Part shown: one piece after another, positions 10,501-21,347 of the stretch
Position numbering within the stretch: the first letter of the stretch is position 1
Layout of the letters: each line of letters starts with the position of its first letter
Assembly: GCA_022925895.1 (NCBI GenBank)
Contig: JAKSYS010000024.1
Span: 124,001-188,000 of the forward strand
Source: Fragilaria crotonensis
Taxonomy: Eukaryota > Bacillariophyta > Fragilariophyceae > Fragilariales > Fragilariaceae
DNA length: 64,000 bases
Direction: 5' to 3'
Notes under the pieces: generated by a model
Database searches by the model: none
The model's input: the letters and a program-made list of their open reading frames with translations, nothing else
What the model was told of the DNA's origin: nothing
Position numbers and translations under genes: made by a program

Positions 10501-13500
10501 TGCAAGAAGTGTATGTATGTGCAAGTGAAGCAAACTTTGCCATCCTTTGTCTCATCAACACTTTCACAGGCATCATTACGTACAGTATTTTACCAGCTGC
10601 TTGAAATTACCACATTCTTGTTTCCAAGACAGTGATGTTCGTAGGTTATATTCTTTTGAACGTGTCCAGCTTTATACAACACCTTTCCTGTCAACAAGTT
10701 CAGCGTGTACATTCGGAATCAGAAGCAGAACTGTCAAAATCTTGAAGTTGCTTTTTGGTACAATAGCTAGCATTCTGTTGATGCAGCACTCCTCTCTCAT
10801 TCAATGCCTTAAAAAGTTCGTTGGGTTTTCTCAACAAGTTTGGTCTTTCCTGTTGGATGGTCTTGTCATTGATCATGAGTCAGGGACCATGGTCCTGAGT
10901 TGTCAGCCAGGAATATCACTGAATGAGTGTCGTCAGTAAAAAGTGACACTCATGCACAGACTGAGAAATCCATACTTTGCCAAAATTGTTGTGTCTCTCA
11001 TTGCGCTCCTCCGTAGGATTTGGACATTGCACTGGGAGCTGAGGGCTTTATTTGACCGTGACTGTGATCAAACAGAAGTACCAGGTTAAGTTTGAAGTAG
11101 AGGACATGCATACAATCAAAAATGTCTTCCGATTGAAAACTTGTATAAAACAAATTCCAAAAGCCTTCATTTCCTGCGTGCACTTTGTATATAGGTATTT
11201 GCCAAACCCTTTTGAAGGGCAGCTTTGTAGATTGTACCAAGAACTTCCATTGCAGCCCTGGTATCAATGGAAATGGATTGTTTGTTTGTCGGCACTGTGA
11301 ATTGATCCTTGCTAACTCATCCTCTGTCAACAGCCTTCCAAATCAGAACTCTTGGGAGACAAACCTGGATAATATGAACCATTTGCCTTCCAAGTTCTCT
11401 GCAAGCAGTAGATGGTGACCTTTGGTCTAACATAAATCTTGCTCCCACAAGGTATTGAGCGGAGAGGCTTACATCCTGGCCGACAATCATCATTGGCCTG
11501 GCCATTGCCGACACTTGAATGCTTGTTATGAGTTGGATAGCTGTTCTTGTCTCCTGATTTTGTCATCGATTCCAGCAGTCATTTTGAAATTCAATTACTT
11601 CTCTGTTTTGGACATGTCAAAGTAAATTGTTCTAATCCTACGCCCAGCAAGCTTTTAAAGTCAAAGCTTTGGACATAGGACAATGCGTCCAGCACTTGCA
11701 ATACGGCTTAAATTTGGTGAGATGGGCTTCGCAGAATGTCTGTCAATTTGCAACAACAGCCTTGCATTCATGCCTGTCAACATAGATACAATTCAATCAA
11801 CGAGCTTTAGGAAATGGTTCATTTATCCTCTCCTGGTTATTGTCAATGGTCTCTGATGATGATGATGATGCTGCTGCTTCTTGTTGTTGTTCTTGACTGT
11901 TATTCTTATCCTTCTTCAATTGTAATGCCAATCCTGGAAAAATGGTGGAAGCATTTAGGTCAAGCACACCTCTATTGTTAGGGTTGCTAGATGCTTCCCT
12001 TGCATCAGCAAACATTTCTAGCGGCCTGCAGTCATGGCAGAAGCTGTTTTCCACACTGAACGTAAGCATCTGCCTGAGTGTGGGACGCATTCCTGCTTGC
12101 AGTGTATTATGTTTTATGAATTGCGAGGTGATAGGCCACCACGGGTTAGTATACGCTTATCTTCTTTGGCACTTGTCTCAACACCAACTCTCTTCTGCTA
12201 TCACTGTAATCAATCGCATGAAGTCGAGCTCTTGTCAACAGAATGACAACTGCATTTCCCCCGTTGCTTTTATCACCACCATTCCTTTACGAACTCAGTT
12301 GAGGCAAGAACAAGGATACTAGGTTCCCTGTTACTTCTTGTGTCAAATAGAAAGAATGGTGGTGTTGGTACTTGATGGAAAACACTCGGCTCTGATTTGA
12401 TCCTTCAAACGGGGACATGGCAGATCCAGAATCCAAAGCCTATGAAATTGCTGTGTTAAATTTGTGAAGGTCAATCGCTATGGACGTGTCAATGTGGCCA
12501 ATGTCTGCATTCCTTCCATCCATGTTGATGCAGGGTGCAACAGTTTGACAATTGAGGTCTGTACAAAGAATCATCTGAAATCAATAACAGCCTTGACCAA
12601 AATGATCTGAATTCCTTTGTCAGCCAGCATTCATGCAGTTAACATTGCCCAGTCATTTCGATTTCTAATGGATTTAGAAGGCACGTGTTGAATTTCTTCA
12701 GTAGTGGATTTTAACAGAACTGCAAAAAGCAATCTCCCCATATACAAGTGACCTCTGCACGAGGAGAGAATACCTTGCCCCCTCAGCACACCAAGAGACA
12801 TCAGTCAGTTACCTCTGGAGAAGAGAATTTCCACAAAGAAGGCACTGATTCTGTACACCATCAGTATGTCCGGATCATGAATATGAAGATCCGGATCATG
12901 AATATGAAGATCCTATGAGGACACCACATGATCACCTTCAACCACCTATATCGTGGTCACTTGATTAAGATGAGACATGTTTTGAGACGGCTTTCTATAG
13001 CCTTCATGGCTTTTCTTTGACAATTGCAACCTTAGGTGAGGCCTTGAGATGCTGGGACACCACTAGCTAGCATCTAATTGTTCAAACAGCGAGTACTATT
13101 GATGCATAATTAGTAAGCATTCAGGGCTGCTGCAGAATTCCAGTACCAACACGGATTAACAATGCAAACACCCTAAGAAGGTTTTCCCCCGCAGTAAAAG
13201 CTAACTACTACTTGGTAATGTTCAGCGGAAAAAGATACACCACAATCTCAGAATAAGAAATCCCATAAGATTCTTGAGGCTGGACAAACGAGAACATAAA
13301 AGCATCAACTTCCAGCCAATCCACATCTCTGCCAGTGCTATAAAGCAATCATTCAAGAATTTCAAAACTTCTGACCCACTTGAAAACTTCTTGAACATTG
13401 CTGCACTATTTCATGGCATCTCTCTTGCTTGCTGTTACAAGCGAAGCAATTCATGTTACTATTTGTAACTGGGACGATACAGGATGTCCAACTATGAATT

Positions 13501-14160
13501 GGCTAAATTATTCATTTCTTCACCAAGTGTGATTTCAATAATCAGAGATCTCAGATCAAGGGTGTATCCTTGTCAATTGGAACAATGGATAGCTCATCTG
13601 CATTTACCTTGGGAGTTTCAAGGGATAGCTACCTTGAACCTGCTCTACATTTTCAGCGTATTGTTGTTGCTTTCCTGATTCCATCTATCGTGAACTCCAT
13701 TGATATTCCATAGCAAACTGCTGCTGTACTGTGGCTTGAAGTTGGCTTTACTTTTGCCAATCCGGTGGCTCTGAAGCTGTTTGGTGCTCCTCAGTGGACT
13801 GCTGTTTCTGCGTAATTAGTGGCAGTTCTTGAAGCTTTTCGGATCTGAAGATGAAAACGAAGGATGACAAGGAAGACAATGAATATGGTGAAGTTATGTC
13901 TACAAGTTTTACACATATCTTGACAGCTTTTGCCATTATTGTCACAATGAAGCAGTGGCTTCTCCTTTTCATCGATGTGATCAATGGTGGAGTCGCTGAT
14001 TGTGTCAATTACCGATGTACTAGTCATAACTTTATACATTTCATTGCTGCCATTTTCCATGAAAGCTTTTCACTCATGGACTTTAATACAGGTATGTTAC
14101 CTCTCGCGGAAATAAGGCAGCTCAAGGAACGACGGAGATCTTGAACGATATTGGCCGACA
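10501..14160. other. Decayed region with broken minus-strand ORF remnants, unassigned
   Basis: Several minus-strand pieces look like former coding sequence, but none is intact or recognisable. About 12289-12570 translates (one internal TAG) with INMDGRNADIGHIDTSIAID and SPFEGSNQSRVFSIKYQ. 11797-12090 gives ENSFCHDCRPLEMFADARE followed by Gln- and Ser-rich runs. About 10998-11330 and 13791-14060 are similar fragments. A dead transposon-like gene is possible, but I could not assign a family. A 21-bp direct tandem duplication sits at 12870-12911. Confidence 0.35.
12870..12911. repeat. 21-bp perfect tandem duplication
   Basis: A 21-base unit beginning CCGGATCATGAATATG occurs twice head-to-tail (12870-12890, 12891-12911). 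Confidence 0.9.
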
Positions 14161-14519
14161 TAGTACTTAGGAGGCGGAAAGCATGCAGCAATGCTTTGCA
14201 GTAATAACTTTAGTTTTACAGGGTTAAGAATAATCAGTTCGTACTGGGTCTACGTGGGCTACTTCAAGTTTTTCATCGCATCCAGCATGTGACTTCGTCC
14301 TGTCCCCACCAAATTTGTGCTGAAGTAACTGTCAGTTACCTGAGGATGAGATACTTTTTATCAGGTATGAAGTATGAACATACATACAAAGTATTCTTAA
14401 GTCTAAAGAAGTATCATACTCATAGGAGACTACTAGTAGAGGACTTAGTATTGTATAAGGAATGCAAAGCACCTGCGTAAGTAAAAAACTGTTGGAACCC
14501 AAAAACATTGAAGGTTTTA

Positions 14520-15886
14520 GGCCGTTGTTATACAAGAAAATAAAACATTGAAGTTTTGAAGTTTCGAACATTCATAACCTATTATCTATCGGGTTATGAA
14601 TGTTCGAAACTTCATTCGACCTTGTACATTATTATACGGCAAAACAAAATATTGAAGTTTTGAAGTACAATTATTTCAAGGTCACTCTCGTTTGACCGAT
14701 CCCTTACCAGGCACACTTACTCGAATCTGCACTTAAACGAGTACAAATGATGCATCCTCTCTTGTTACCTTCCTCCTTCTTCAGCTTCTGAAGCAAGGAC
14801 GTGTATCTCTACAAGCAGCATGAGTCTTTTACAAGGAGAGACAACAGTAGAGACGACGAGCGAGGACACCAGACCCGGAGACGACGAACCGTGTATCATT
14901 CGAATCCCGACTCAATTTCTTGACGTCCTCGCTGGTCGTATCTCACTCAATCTCGGTCGGATCAAGATGAAGGACATTGATTTGAGACCGGGCGATTCAC
15001 ACGCAACTTTCTGTCCAATCAGATTATGTTGTGGCCTTTATTTGAAGGAGTCCGAGTGATATTTGTATTATCACGGTGCGGTCCGAGTCCGGACTCGATT
15101 TCTTGACGTCCTCGCTTGTCGTATCTCACTCAATCTTGGTCGGATCGAGATGCACGACATTGATTTGAGACCGGGCAATTCACACACAACTTTCTGTCAA
15201 CTTAGATTATGTTGCAGCCTTTATTTGAAGGAGTCCGAGTGATATTTGTATTATCACGGTGCGGTCCGAGTCCGTACTCCGCATCTTGACGTCCTCGCTG
15301 GTCGCATCTCACTCAATCTTCGTCGGATTGAGATGAAAGGCATTGATTTGAGACCGGGAGATTCACACGCAACTTTTTGTCTCCTCAGATTTATGTTGTA
15401 GTCTTAGTTGAAATAGACGTACTAGCACTACTATTGCAATTATTGTATCATCACGGTGTGCTCGGCTCAATTTCCAGCAGTCATATCTGGTCATACCTCG
15501 CTCAATCTCGCTCGGATTGAGAAAAGTAAAGTTGATTTGAGACCGGGTGATTCACACGCAACTTTCTGTCTCCTCGCTCATCATTGGTTGGATCATGCTG
15601 GAGATGAGGGCTCTCCAACTTGCAGATTCTCATCGCAGTTGGTGAGTTGGAGAGATAGCCCAAACATTCCTACATGAAATACACGCAACAGGTGTACTGG
15701 AGCAATAGGTTATGAATGTTCGAAACTCCGAACTTGAATGTTTTGGCCGTGGCCACTTCAATTTTTTGAGGGGGCATGTCGACCTCATGGATTTCGAAGT
15801 TTCGAACATTCATAACCTATTGAATAGGTTATGAATGTTCGAAACTTCAAAACTTCAATGTTTTTTTTTCTTGTATAACAACGGCC
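14520..15886. mobile_element. Harbinger-like MITE / foldback element with TTA target duplication
   Basis: A 1367-bp element bounded by terminal inverted repeats of roughly 65 bp. The left end begins GGCCGTTGTTATACAAGAAA and continues ...AAACATTGAAGTTTTGAAG... to about 14584; the right end (about 15822-15886) is its reverse complement apart from a short homopolymer difference. Both sides are flanked by TTA (14517-14519 and 15887-15889). A 3-bp TTA duplication is typical of PIF/Harbinger elements. Each terminal region also folds on itself through ATGAATGTTCGAAACTTC-type arms, with internal copies near 15705-15730 and 15793-15820. There is no transposase, so the element is non-autonomous. Its interior holds four 183-bp tandem repeats. 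Confidence 0.8.
14909..15640 (+). repeat. Four diverged ~183-bp tandem repeats inside the MITE
   Basis: Units start near 14909, 15092, 15275 and 15462. Each contains CTTGACGTCCTCGCTGGTCG-like DNA (weak in the last), a CTCACTCAATCT core, TTGATTTGAGACCGGG and TTCACACGCAACTTT. One frame of units 1 and 4 reads ISLNLGRI...DLRPGDSHATFC, and the ORFs at 14820-15059 and 15456-15677 include it. I do not regard these as proven genes. Units diverge mostly by substitutions. Confidence 0.8.
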
Positions 15887-15918
15887 TTAGGCCGCGAATT
15901 TTTGTACTCCATGATACG

Positions 15919-16056
15919 TGTTTCTCCCTACAGTAGTACCTCCGGGTTTCCCGATCCACAGATGACGTCACGTTGCGAGACTCTAGACTCGCACTCACCA
16001 CTCATCTCATTAATCTACTAAGCTGCTCTTATTGATTAACTTCATACGTAGTGACA
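15919..16056 (+). repeat. 5' LTR of copia element 1
   Basis: 138 bp with canonical TG...CA termini, identical to 21039-21176. It contains the palindrome TGACGTCA at 15963-15970, the consensus for CREB/bZIP binding, and AGACTCTAGACTC just after it. Confidence 0.93.
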
Positions 16057-16085
16057 CAGCTTAGTGATCTTTCCCTGGTTTGACC

Positions 16086-17341
16086 ATGTCTACCAAACTT
16101 CCTAGTGTCAATGACACTTACTTCCAGCACAAGGTGCTTACCAGAGTTCATGGCCAGCCCACCTACGAAACTCTACAGACTCTCGCTACCGAGATCAAGG
16201 CCAACGCCTCTTCTGTGCCCTCCACGCTCGGAGGCGGCCAATACGGCCACCTCGGACTCATTCTGTCCGCCGACCGTTACGCCACTTTGGCGCATACCGT
16301 CCCTTGGATTAGTCCTCCTAATCCAGGCCCATTCGATCCACCTGCTAACGGCACTGGCCCGCAAATTGAAGCCGCCAAAGATGTCTGGCGCGAACTTAAA
16401 CTCTCATTCGACCTCTGTCAAGCTACCGAAAAAGCGCTCATTGCGCAGATTGTCGAGTCTATTGATTCCATCTATCTACGAGCCCTGCTCAACCGCACTA
16501 CTGGCCAATACTCCTCCGATATTCGCGCTGTTCTAATGCATCTTTTCGCCACTCATGGGAAGATTACTCCTCAGCAAGTCAAGGCGAAGGAAATGTCCAC
16601 CTTCAACATGCACTATGACATCTCTCTCCCTGTTGACACTGTCTTCAACACTATCGACGATCTCGTTGATCTTGCCGAGCATGCTCTCTCTCCCATGACT
16701 CCCCAGCAAATGATGGATATGGCGTACGTTATTTTTGCACGCCAGCCCATTCTCCAGCAGGATCTCCGTCTTTGGAATCGACGTCCTCCTGCTGAACGCA
16801 CCTGGGCTAATATGCTCACTCACTTTCGTGACGCCCAGAGCGATCTCAGCTCTCTCCCGACTGCTGGTGACATCTTCCACCAACAGCCTGCCCACCAAGC
16901 CAATGCTGTTTCCGCTATGGCTGACCTTGTCGCCCAACGCCTTCTCGATACGCTTCCTCCGGACACATCTCCACCTGTCGCCCTTCCGACTGATGCTGCT
17001 AACGCCGCGTTTCAACTCCGTGATAGTGTTCTCGCTGCACGCGAGGCTGCTCTCCTCACTCAGATGTCTGAGATGATGTCCCTGCTACGAACCGGCTCTT
17101 CCTCTGGTAACGCTTCCTCTCAACGTGACACTCGTTCCTCCCGTGGTGGTCGCTCGGGCCGTTCCAATGGTCGTGGTCGTGGCCCCACTGCTCCCGCCCT
17201 CGCGCGTACTGCTGGTCCCATGGTGCCTGTGCACATCCCAGTTCGGAATGCAACCATCCGTTACCTGGCCATCAGACTGGTGCTACGTTTGCTACTATGC
17301 AAGGCGGCAGCACGACAAACTGTTTCTGGCTTCCCACCTGA
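16086..17341 (+). pseudogene. gag of copia element 1 (frameshifted near its 3' end)
   Basis: The first ATG is at 16086, 30 nt after the LTR. The capsid-like region is open to about 17200 and ends in an Arg/Gly-rich stretch. The zinc knuckle is then found in the frame one base back: YCWSHGACAHPSSECN followed by HPLPGHQ and a GGSTTNCFWLPT tail typical of diatom copia Gag. A single missing base between about 17160 and 17207 explains this. The knuckle frame closes with TGA at 17339-17341 and then continues open into the protease frame. Confidence 0.75.
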
Positions 17342-19330
17342 CAGTCCGGGCCTACTCTAGGGTATCATTTAGCGAATACGTTATCTCCCCCTTCTGTAGA
17401 CAGCCTGCCCACTCCTCACGTTCTTCTCGATTCTGGTGCCACTGGCACGTTCGTTGCCACGTCCGACGTCGTCCACCTACATCGTCCCGTTCCGGTCTCC
17501 AATGGCCCCACCGTTCTCTCGGCTAGCGGTGATGTTATGTCTTCTGCCCTTCACGGTCTCCTCCCACTATCCTCCCGTCTGAGTGCACAGGCGCAGTCTG
17601 CTTTTGTTCTCGATGGTCTCCGTACTGGTACTCTCGTCTCCCTTGCTCAGCTCTGTGACGACGACTGCATCGCTATTTTTTCCAAATTCGATGTCAAAAT
17701 AGTGAAGCGTGACACTGTCATCATCACTGGCACTCGCACCCCCAATGGTCTCTGGTCCATCCCTCTTGCTGCTCCTCCCCATCAGATTAATGGTATCCTT
17801 CGCCTTGATCGGTCTCGCGAAGCTCTTGCGATTTACCATCACACTGCCCTCGGTAGTCCCTCCCTTCTACGCTCCTACGCGCGATTCGTCGCGGTCATCT
17901 CACCAGTTTCCCTGGCCTTACTACTCAGCTAATAAGCAAACATCTTCCTAAATCAATCGCTACTACTCTTGGACACCAAGATCAGGAGGCCAAGAACATT
18001 CGTTCCACTCGCTCAGTCCCACCTTCCGAAGCTTTCACTTCTGATTCCGACACTGATGTTGCTCCTTACTTGCCCCCGCACTCATCACGTTTCCGTCGTG
18101 CTCCTTGAAAACCAGTCGCTCCTCAAGTCTTATTCCGACCAAACCGGTCGCTTCCACGTCCCGTCCAGTCGCGGTAACAATTATATCTTTGTCCTCTACC
18201 ACCAGGACACTAACTCTATTCACGCGGTCGCCATTCCGAATCGGCAGGCCGCCAGCATCCGCAATGCTTGGGAGACCACTCACAAGTTGCTTCTGCGCCA
18301 GGGCCATCCTCCTGATCTCCATATTCTTGACAACGAATGTTCTCAAGATCTCAAAGACGCCTTCACGAAATACAAGATCCAATTCCAGCGAGTTCCCCCC
18401 AAAGAACACCGTGCTAACGCAGCCGAACGTGCCATCCGGACGTTCAAGAATCATTTCGTTTCCGTCCTTTGCACCGTCCACTCTAAATTCCCTCTCACTG
18501 AGTGGGATCGGCTCTTGCCTCAAACGACGCTGACCCTCAATCTCCTTCGTTCTTCCCGCATTCATCCTTCGTTATCGGCTCATGCTTCCCTTTTCGGCAA
18601 CTACGATTTCAATCGCACGCCGCTCGCCCCCATGGGCACTCAAATCGTTGCACACACTTCAGCCGACACTCGCACCCCCTTCGGCGAACACGGTAAAGTC
18701 GGCTGGTACATTGGTCCTTCGCTTGAACATTACCGTTGTTGGAAGTGCTACTTTCAGGACACGATGCACGAACGCGATGTTCTCAAAGTTGATTTCTTCC
18801 CTGAAAAAATCGCGTTTCCCGAATTCTCTCGCGAAGATTATCTCCGCCAAACTGCCGAAGACATGCTTCATTTGTTGCACCCCCAGCACCCTACCGCTTT
18901 CCCTCTTCACGATCCTCTTTCCTTTGGCCCTCCCATCCTCAACGCTTACGCTAAAGTAGCCGACATCCTTCGTCGTGCAGTCCACCCTCTCTCCTCCGCT
19001 CCTATCGCACCTGTCCCTCCACCGACTCTCGCTCCTGTTGCACCTCCGAGGGTGCCGTCAGAAATCGCTGACCCTCCTCCTGCCCTACTCGCGTCTCCTC
19101 GTTCTGTCCTACCCCTTGCCCCTGTCTCACTTCCGAGGGTGCTCGTCTCCGCTTCCAGTAAACCGCTTCCGCTCCCTGCAGCCGTTCTCCGACAAAGCCC
19201 TCGCGCCCGCCTTACTCGCCTCATGTTCGACCCGCGCACTCATCGTCGCCTCCCTCTCGCCCAATCGATCCAACACGATCCCACCATTGCTGGCAAAATC
19301 CTACCACAGGCAAGCCCGAAACCATCGACT
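17342..19330 (+). pseudogene. Protease-integrase part of copia element 1 pol (several frameshifts)
   Basis: Directly after the TGA, the same frame reads a pepsin-like retroviral protease (HVLLDSGATGTF, active-site DSGA). A one-base deletion near 17868 moves the reading to RAIRRGHLTSFPGLTTQL and SIATTLGHQDQ, the usual pre-integrase region. A one-base gain near 18107 moves it to the integrase core: SDQTGRF, HILDNECS and NAAERAIRTFK supply the D, D and E catalytic residues. A one-base loss in an A-run near 19300 leads into RT. Downstream of integrase is a Pro-rich linker (about 19000-19200). The frames make the polyprotein unproducible as written. Confidence 0.75.
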
Positions 19331-21141
19331 CTCTCCTCCGCGGACCTGATTCCCTGATCTGGTCTAATTCCCTTTCCAACGAATGGGGCCGCTGCACCCA
19401 AGGCCTCACCAAATCCCGCTCCGTTGGTGACCAAATCCTCGGCAACAACACCATGGTTTTCATTCATCCCCATCAGGTCCCGGCCGGTCGCAAAGTCACC
19501 TACGCCAACTTCGTGTGCACCATGCGCCCTGGCAAAGCTGAGCCCTATCGTATTCGCATGACCGTCGGCGGCGACCGGCTTGACGCTTACCAAGATGTTC
19601 GATCTCCGGCCATCGGTCTTGTCGACACAAAGCTTCATCTCAACAGTGTCATTTCTGACGCTCACCTTGGTGCTCGCTATTGCACTGGCGATTTAAAGGA
19701 TTTTTTCCTCGTGTCTGATATGCCCATTTTCCAATACATGCGCATTCACCGCCGATATCTCACGGCCGAAGTCATTAGTGAGTACAATCTCACCGATCCG
19801 CATTTCGACTCCAAGGGTTATATCTACGTCGAAATCCGCAAGGGTATGTACGGCCTCAAGGAGGCTGCCATCCTTGCATACGATCAACTCAAAGCGCACC
19901 TCGCCCCCTACGGTTACTTCCCTGTCACACACACTCCCGGACTCTGGCGCCACACCGACCGTCGCACCACGTTCACTCTTGCGGTTGATGACTTTGGCAT
20001 CAAGTTCTTCTCTCAGTCAGATGCTGATCATCTCTTCGCCGCGCTTGCTACCAAGTATGCCCTCACCAAAGACTGGACTGGCTCCAGTTACCTCGGATTC
20101 AAGATCGCTTGGGACTACTCCGCCGGTCACGTTGACATCTCCATGCCAGGTTACGTACCCAAAGCACTTCTCGCCTTGCGTCATCCATCTCCCCTCCGAC
20201 CTCAGCATTCCCCGCATCTATGGACCGCTCCCGTGTACGGTCAGAAGGTTCAACTCGCGAACTCGGACATTTCCCCGCTTCTCGACAAACTCGGTATCAA
20301 ACGTGTGCAACAAATCTCTGGTCTCTTCCTCTATTACTCCCGCGGTTGCGATCCCACCATCATCGTCGCGTTGAACGAAATTTCCAACAGTCAAGCTGCT
20401 CCCACTGAACACACCAACAAAGCCTGTGACATGCTTCTTGATTACCTGTCCACGCATCCTGATGCCACGATTCGCTACCATGCCAGCGATATGGTCCTCG
20501 CTGTCTGCTCTGATGCTGCGTACCTTGTCCTTCCCAACGCTCGCAGTCGCGCTGCCGGCTATTTCTTCCTTACCAACCTTCCCAGCGCCACCAGCTCTCC
20601 TCCCAGCCCCAAACTCAACGGCGCTGTCCATGTTCTATGTAAGACCATCCGTACTGTTGCTGCCTCTGCTTCCGAAGCTGAAACCGGCAGTCTTTTCCTC
20701 AACGCTCAGGAAGCCGTTCCTATGCGTACTGCCCTTGCTGAAATGGGTCATCCACAGCCTTCTAGTGGTACTCCTCTTGAAACCGACAATTCCACTGCTC
20801 ACGGCATCCTCCACGCTCAAGTTCGCATGAAAAAATCAAAGGCCTTCGACATGCGCTATCATTGGCTCAAAGATCGTATTTCCCAAAAACACTTCAATCT
20901 CTACTGGAGTCCCGGCAAAACCAACAGTGCCGATTACTTTTCCAAGCACCACCCACCCGCCCATCACAAACTCATGCGTTCTCAGTATCTTCAGCGTGCT
21001 CTTGCCGCTCACGTCGCGCCGCCTACTGTGCGAGGGTGTGTTTCTCCCTACAGTAGTACCTCCGGGTTTCCCGATCCACAGATGACGTCACGTTGCGAGA
21101 CTCTAGACTCGCACTCACCACTCATCTCATTAATCTACTAA
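19331..21141 (+). CDS. Reverse transcriptase-RNase H part of copia element 1
   Basis: An open frame of about 600 residues starting in LLRGPDSLIWSNSLSNEWG. Copia RT motifs follow: TGDLKDFFL, KGMYGLKEAA and the catalytic VDDFGIKFF in place of YVDD. RNase H residues appear as CSDAAYL, ASEAETGS, ETDNSTAHG and KTNSADYFSKHH. The last ~34 codons and the stop lie inside the 3' LTR. There is no start of its own; it would be made only as part of Gag-Pol, which upstream frameshifts now prevent. An internal ATG at 19453 is unlikely to be used. Confidence 0.75.
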
Positions 21142-21176
21142 GCTGCTCTTATTGATTAACTTCATACGTAGTGACA
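21039..21176 (+). repeat. 3' LTR of copia element 1
   Basis: 138 bp, identical to the 5' LTR, with TGACGTCA at 21083-21090. It is preceded by only a short purine run (GCGAGGG). It ends 172 bp before the ATG of the LRR gene and could influence its expression. Confidence 0.93.
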
Positions 21177-21347
21177 ATACGAACACGTCGGTCGCGGTTT
21201 CACCCACCAAGCCAAGACAGAGCAAAAAAAGAGTAGTGGAGAAGATCTCATCGCCTGTCTACTTGACTAGACGCTACTAGAGTCTAGGGCAAGACACCGG
21301 CAGACTCTTTACCCGCACCTGTTGAGTGATTCTAAGGAGCCTGCGTC

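Larger units (their letters stand above)
15919..21176 (+). mobile_element. Ty1/copia-type LTR retrotransposon (CoDi-like), element 1
   Basis: A complete 5258-bp element with a perfect 5-bp target duplication ATACG (15914-15918 and 21177-21181) and two 138-bp LTRs that are identical by eye, each starting TGTTTCTCCC and ending AGTGACA. Inside are gag, protease, integrase, reverse transcriptase and RNase H in copia order (integrase before RT). The frames are broken by several one-base shifts and a UGA. Identical LTRs imply recent insertion. The 3' LTR ends 172 bp upstream of the LRR gene ATG, in the same orientation. Confidence 0.93.

Noticed and set aside
10547-10939. 130-codon plus-strand ORF
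   Set aside because: No recognisable motif; it lies in a decayed region where remnants appear to be on the minus strand.
14820-15059. Small gene within the MITE
   Set aside because: It is one of four tandem repeats; the frame is open only in units 1 and 4 and the opening ends within the repeat.
17160-19300. Programmed frameshifting to explain element 1 pol
   Set aside because: Four shifts of mixed direction, at least one in a homopolymer, without slippery sites fit decay or sequencing error better.
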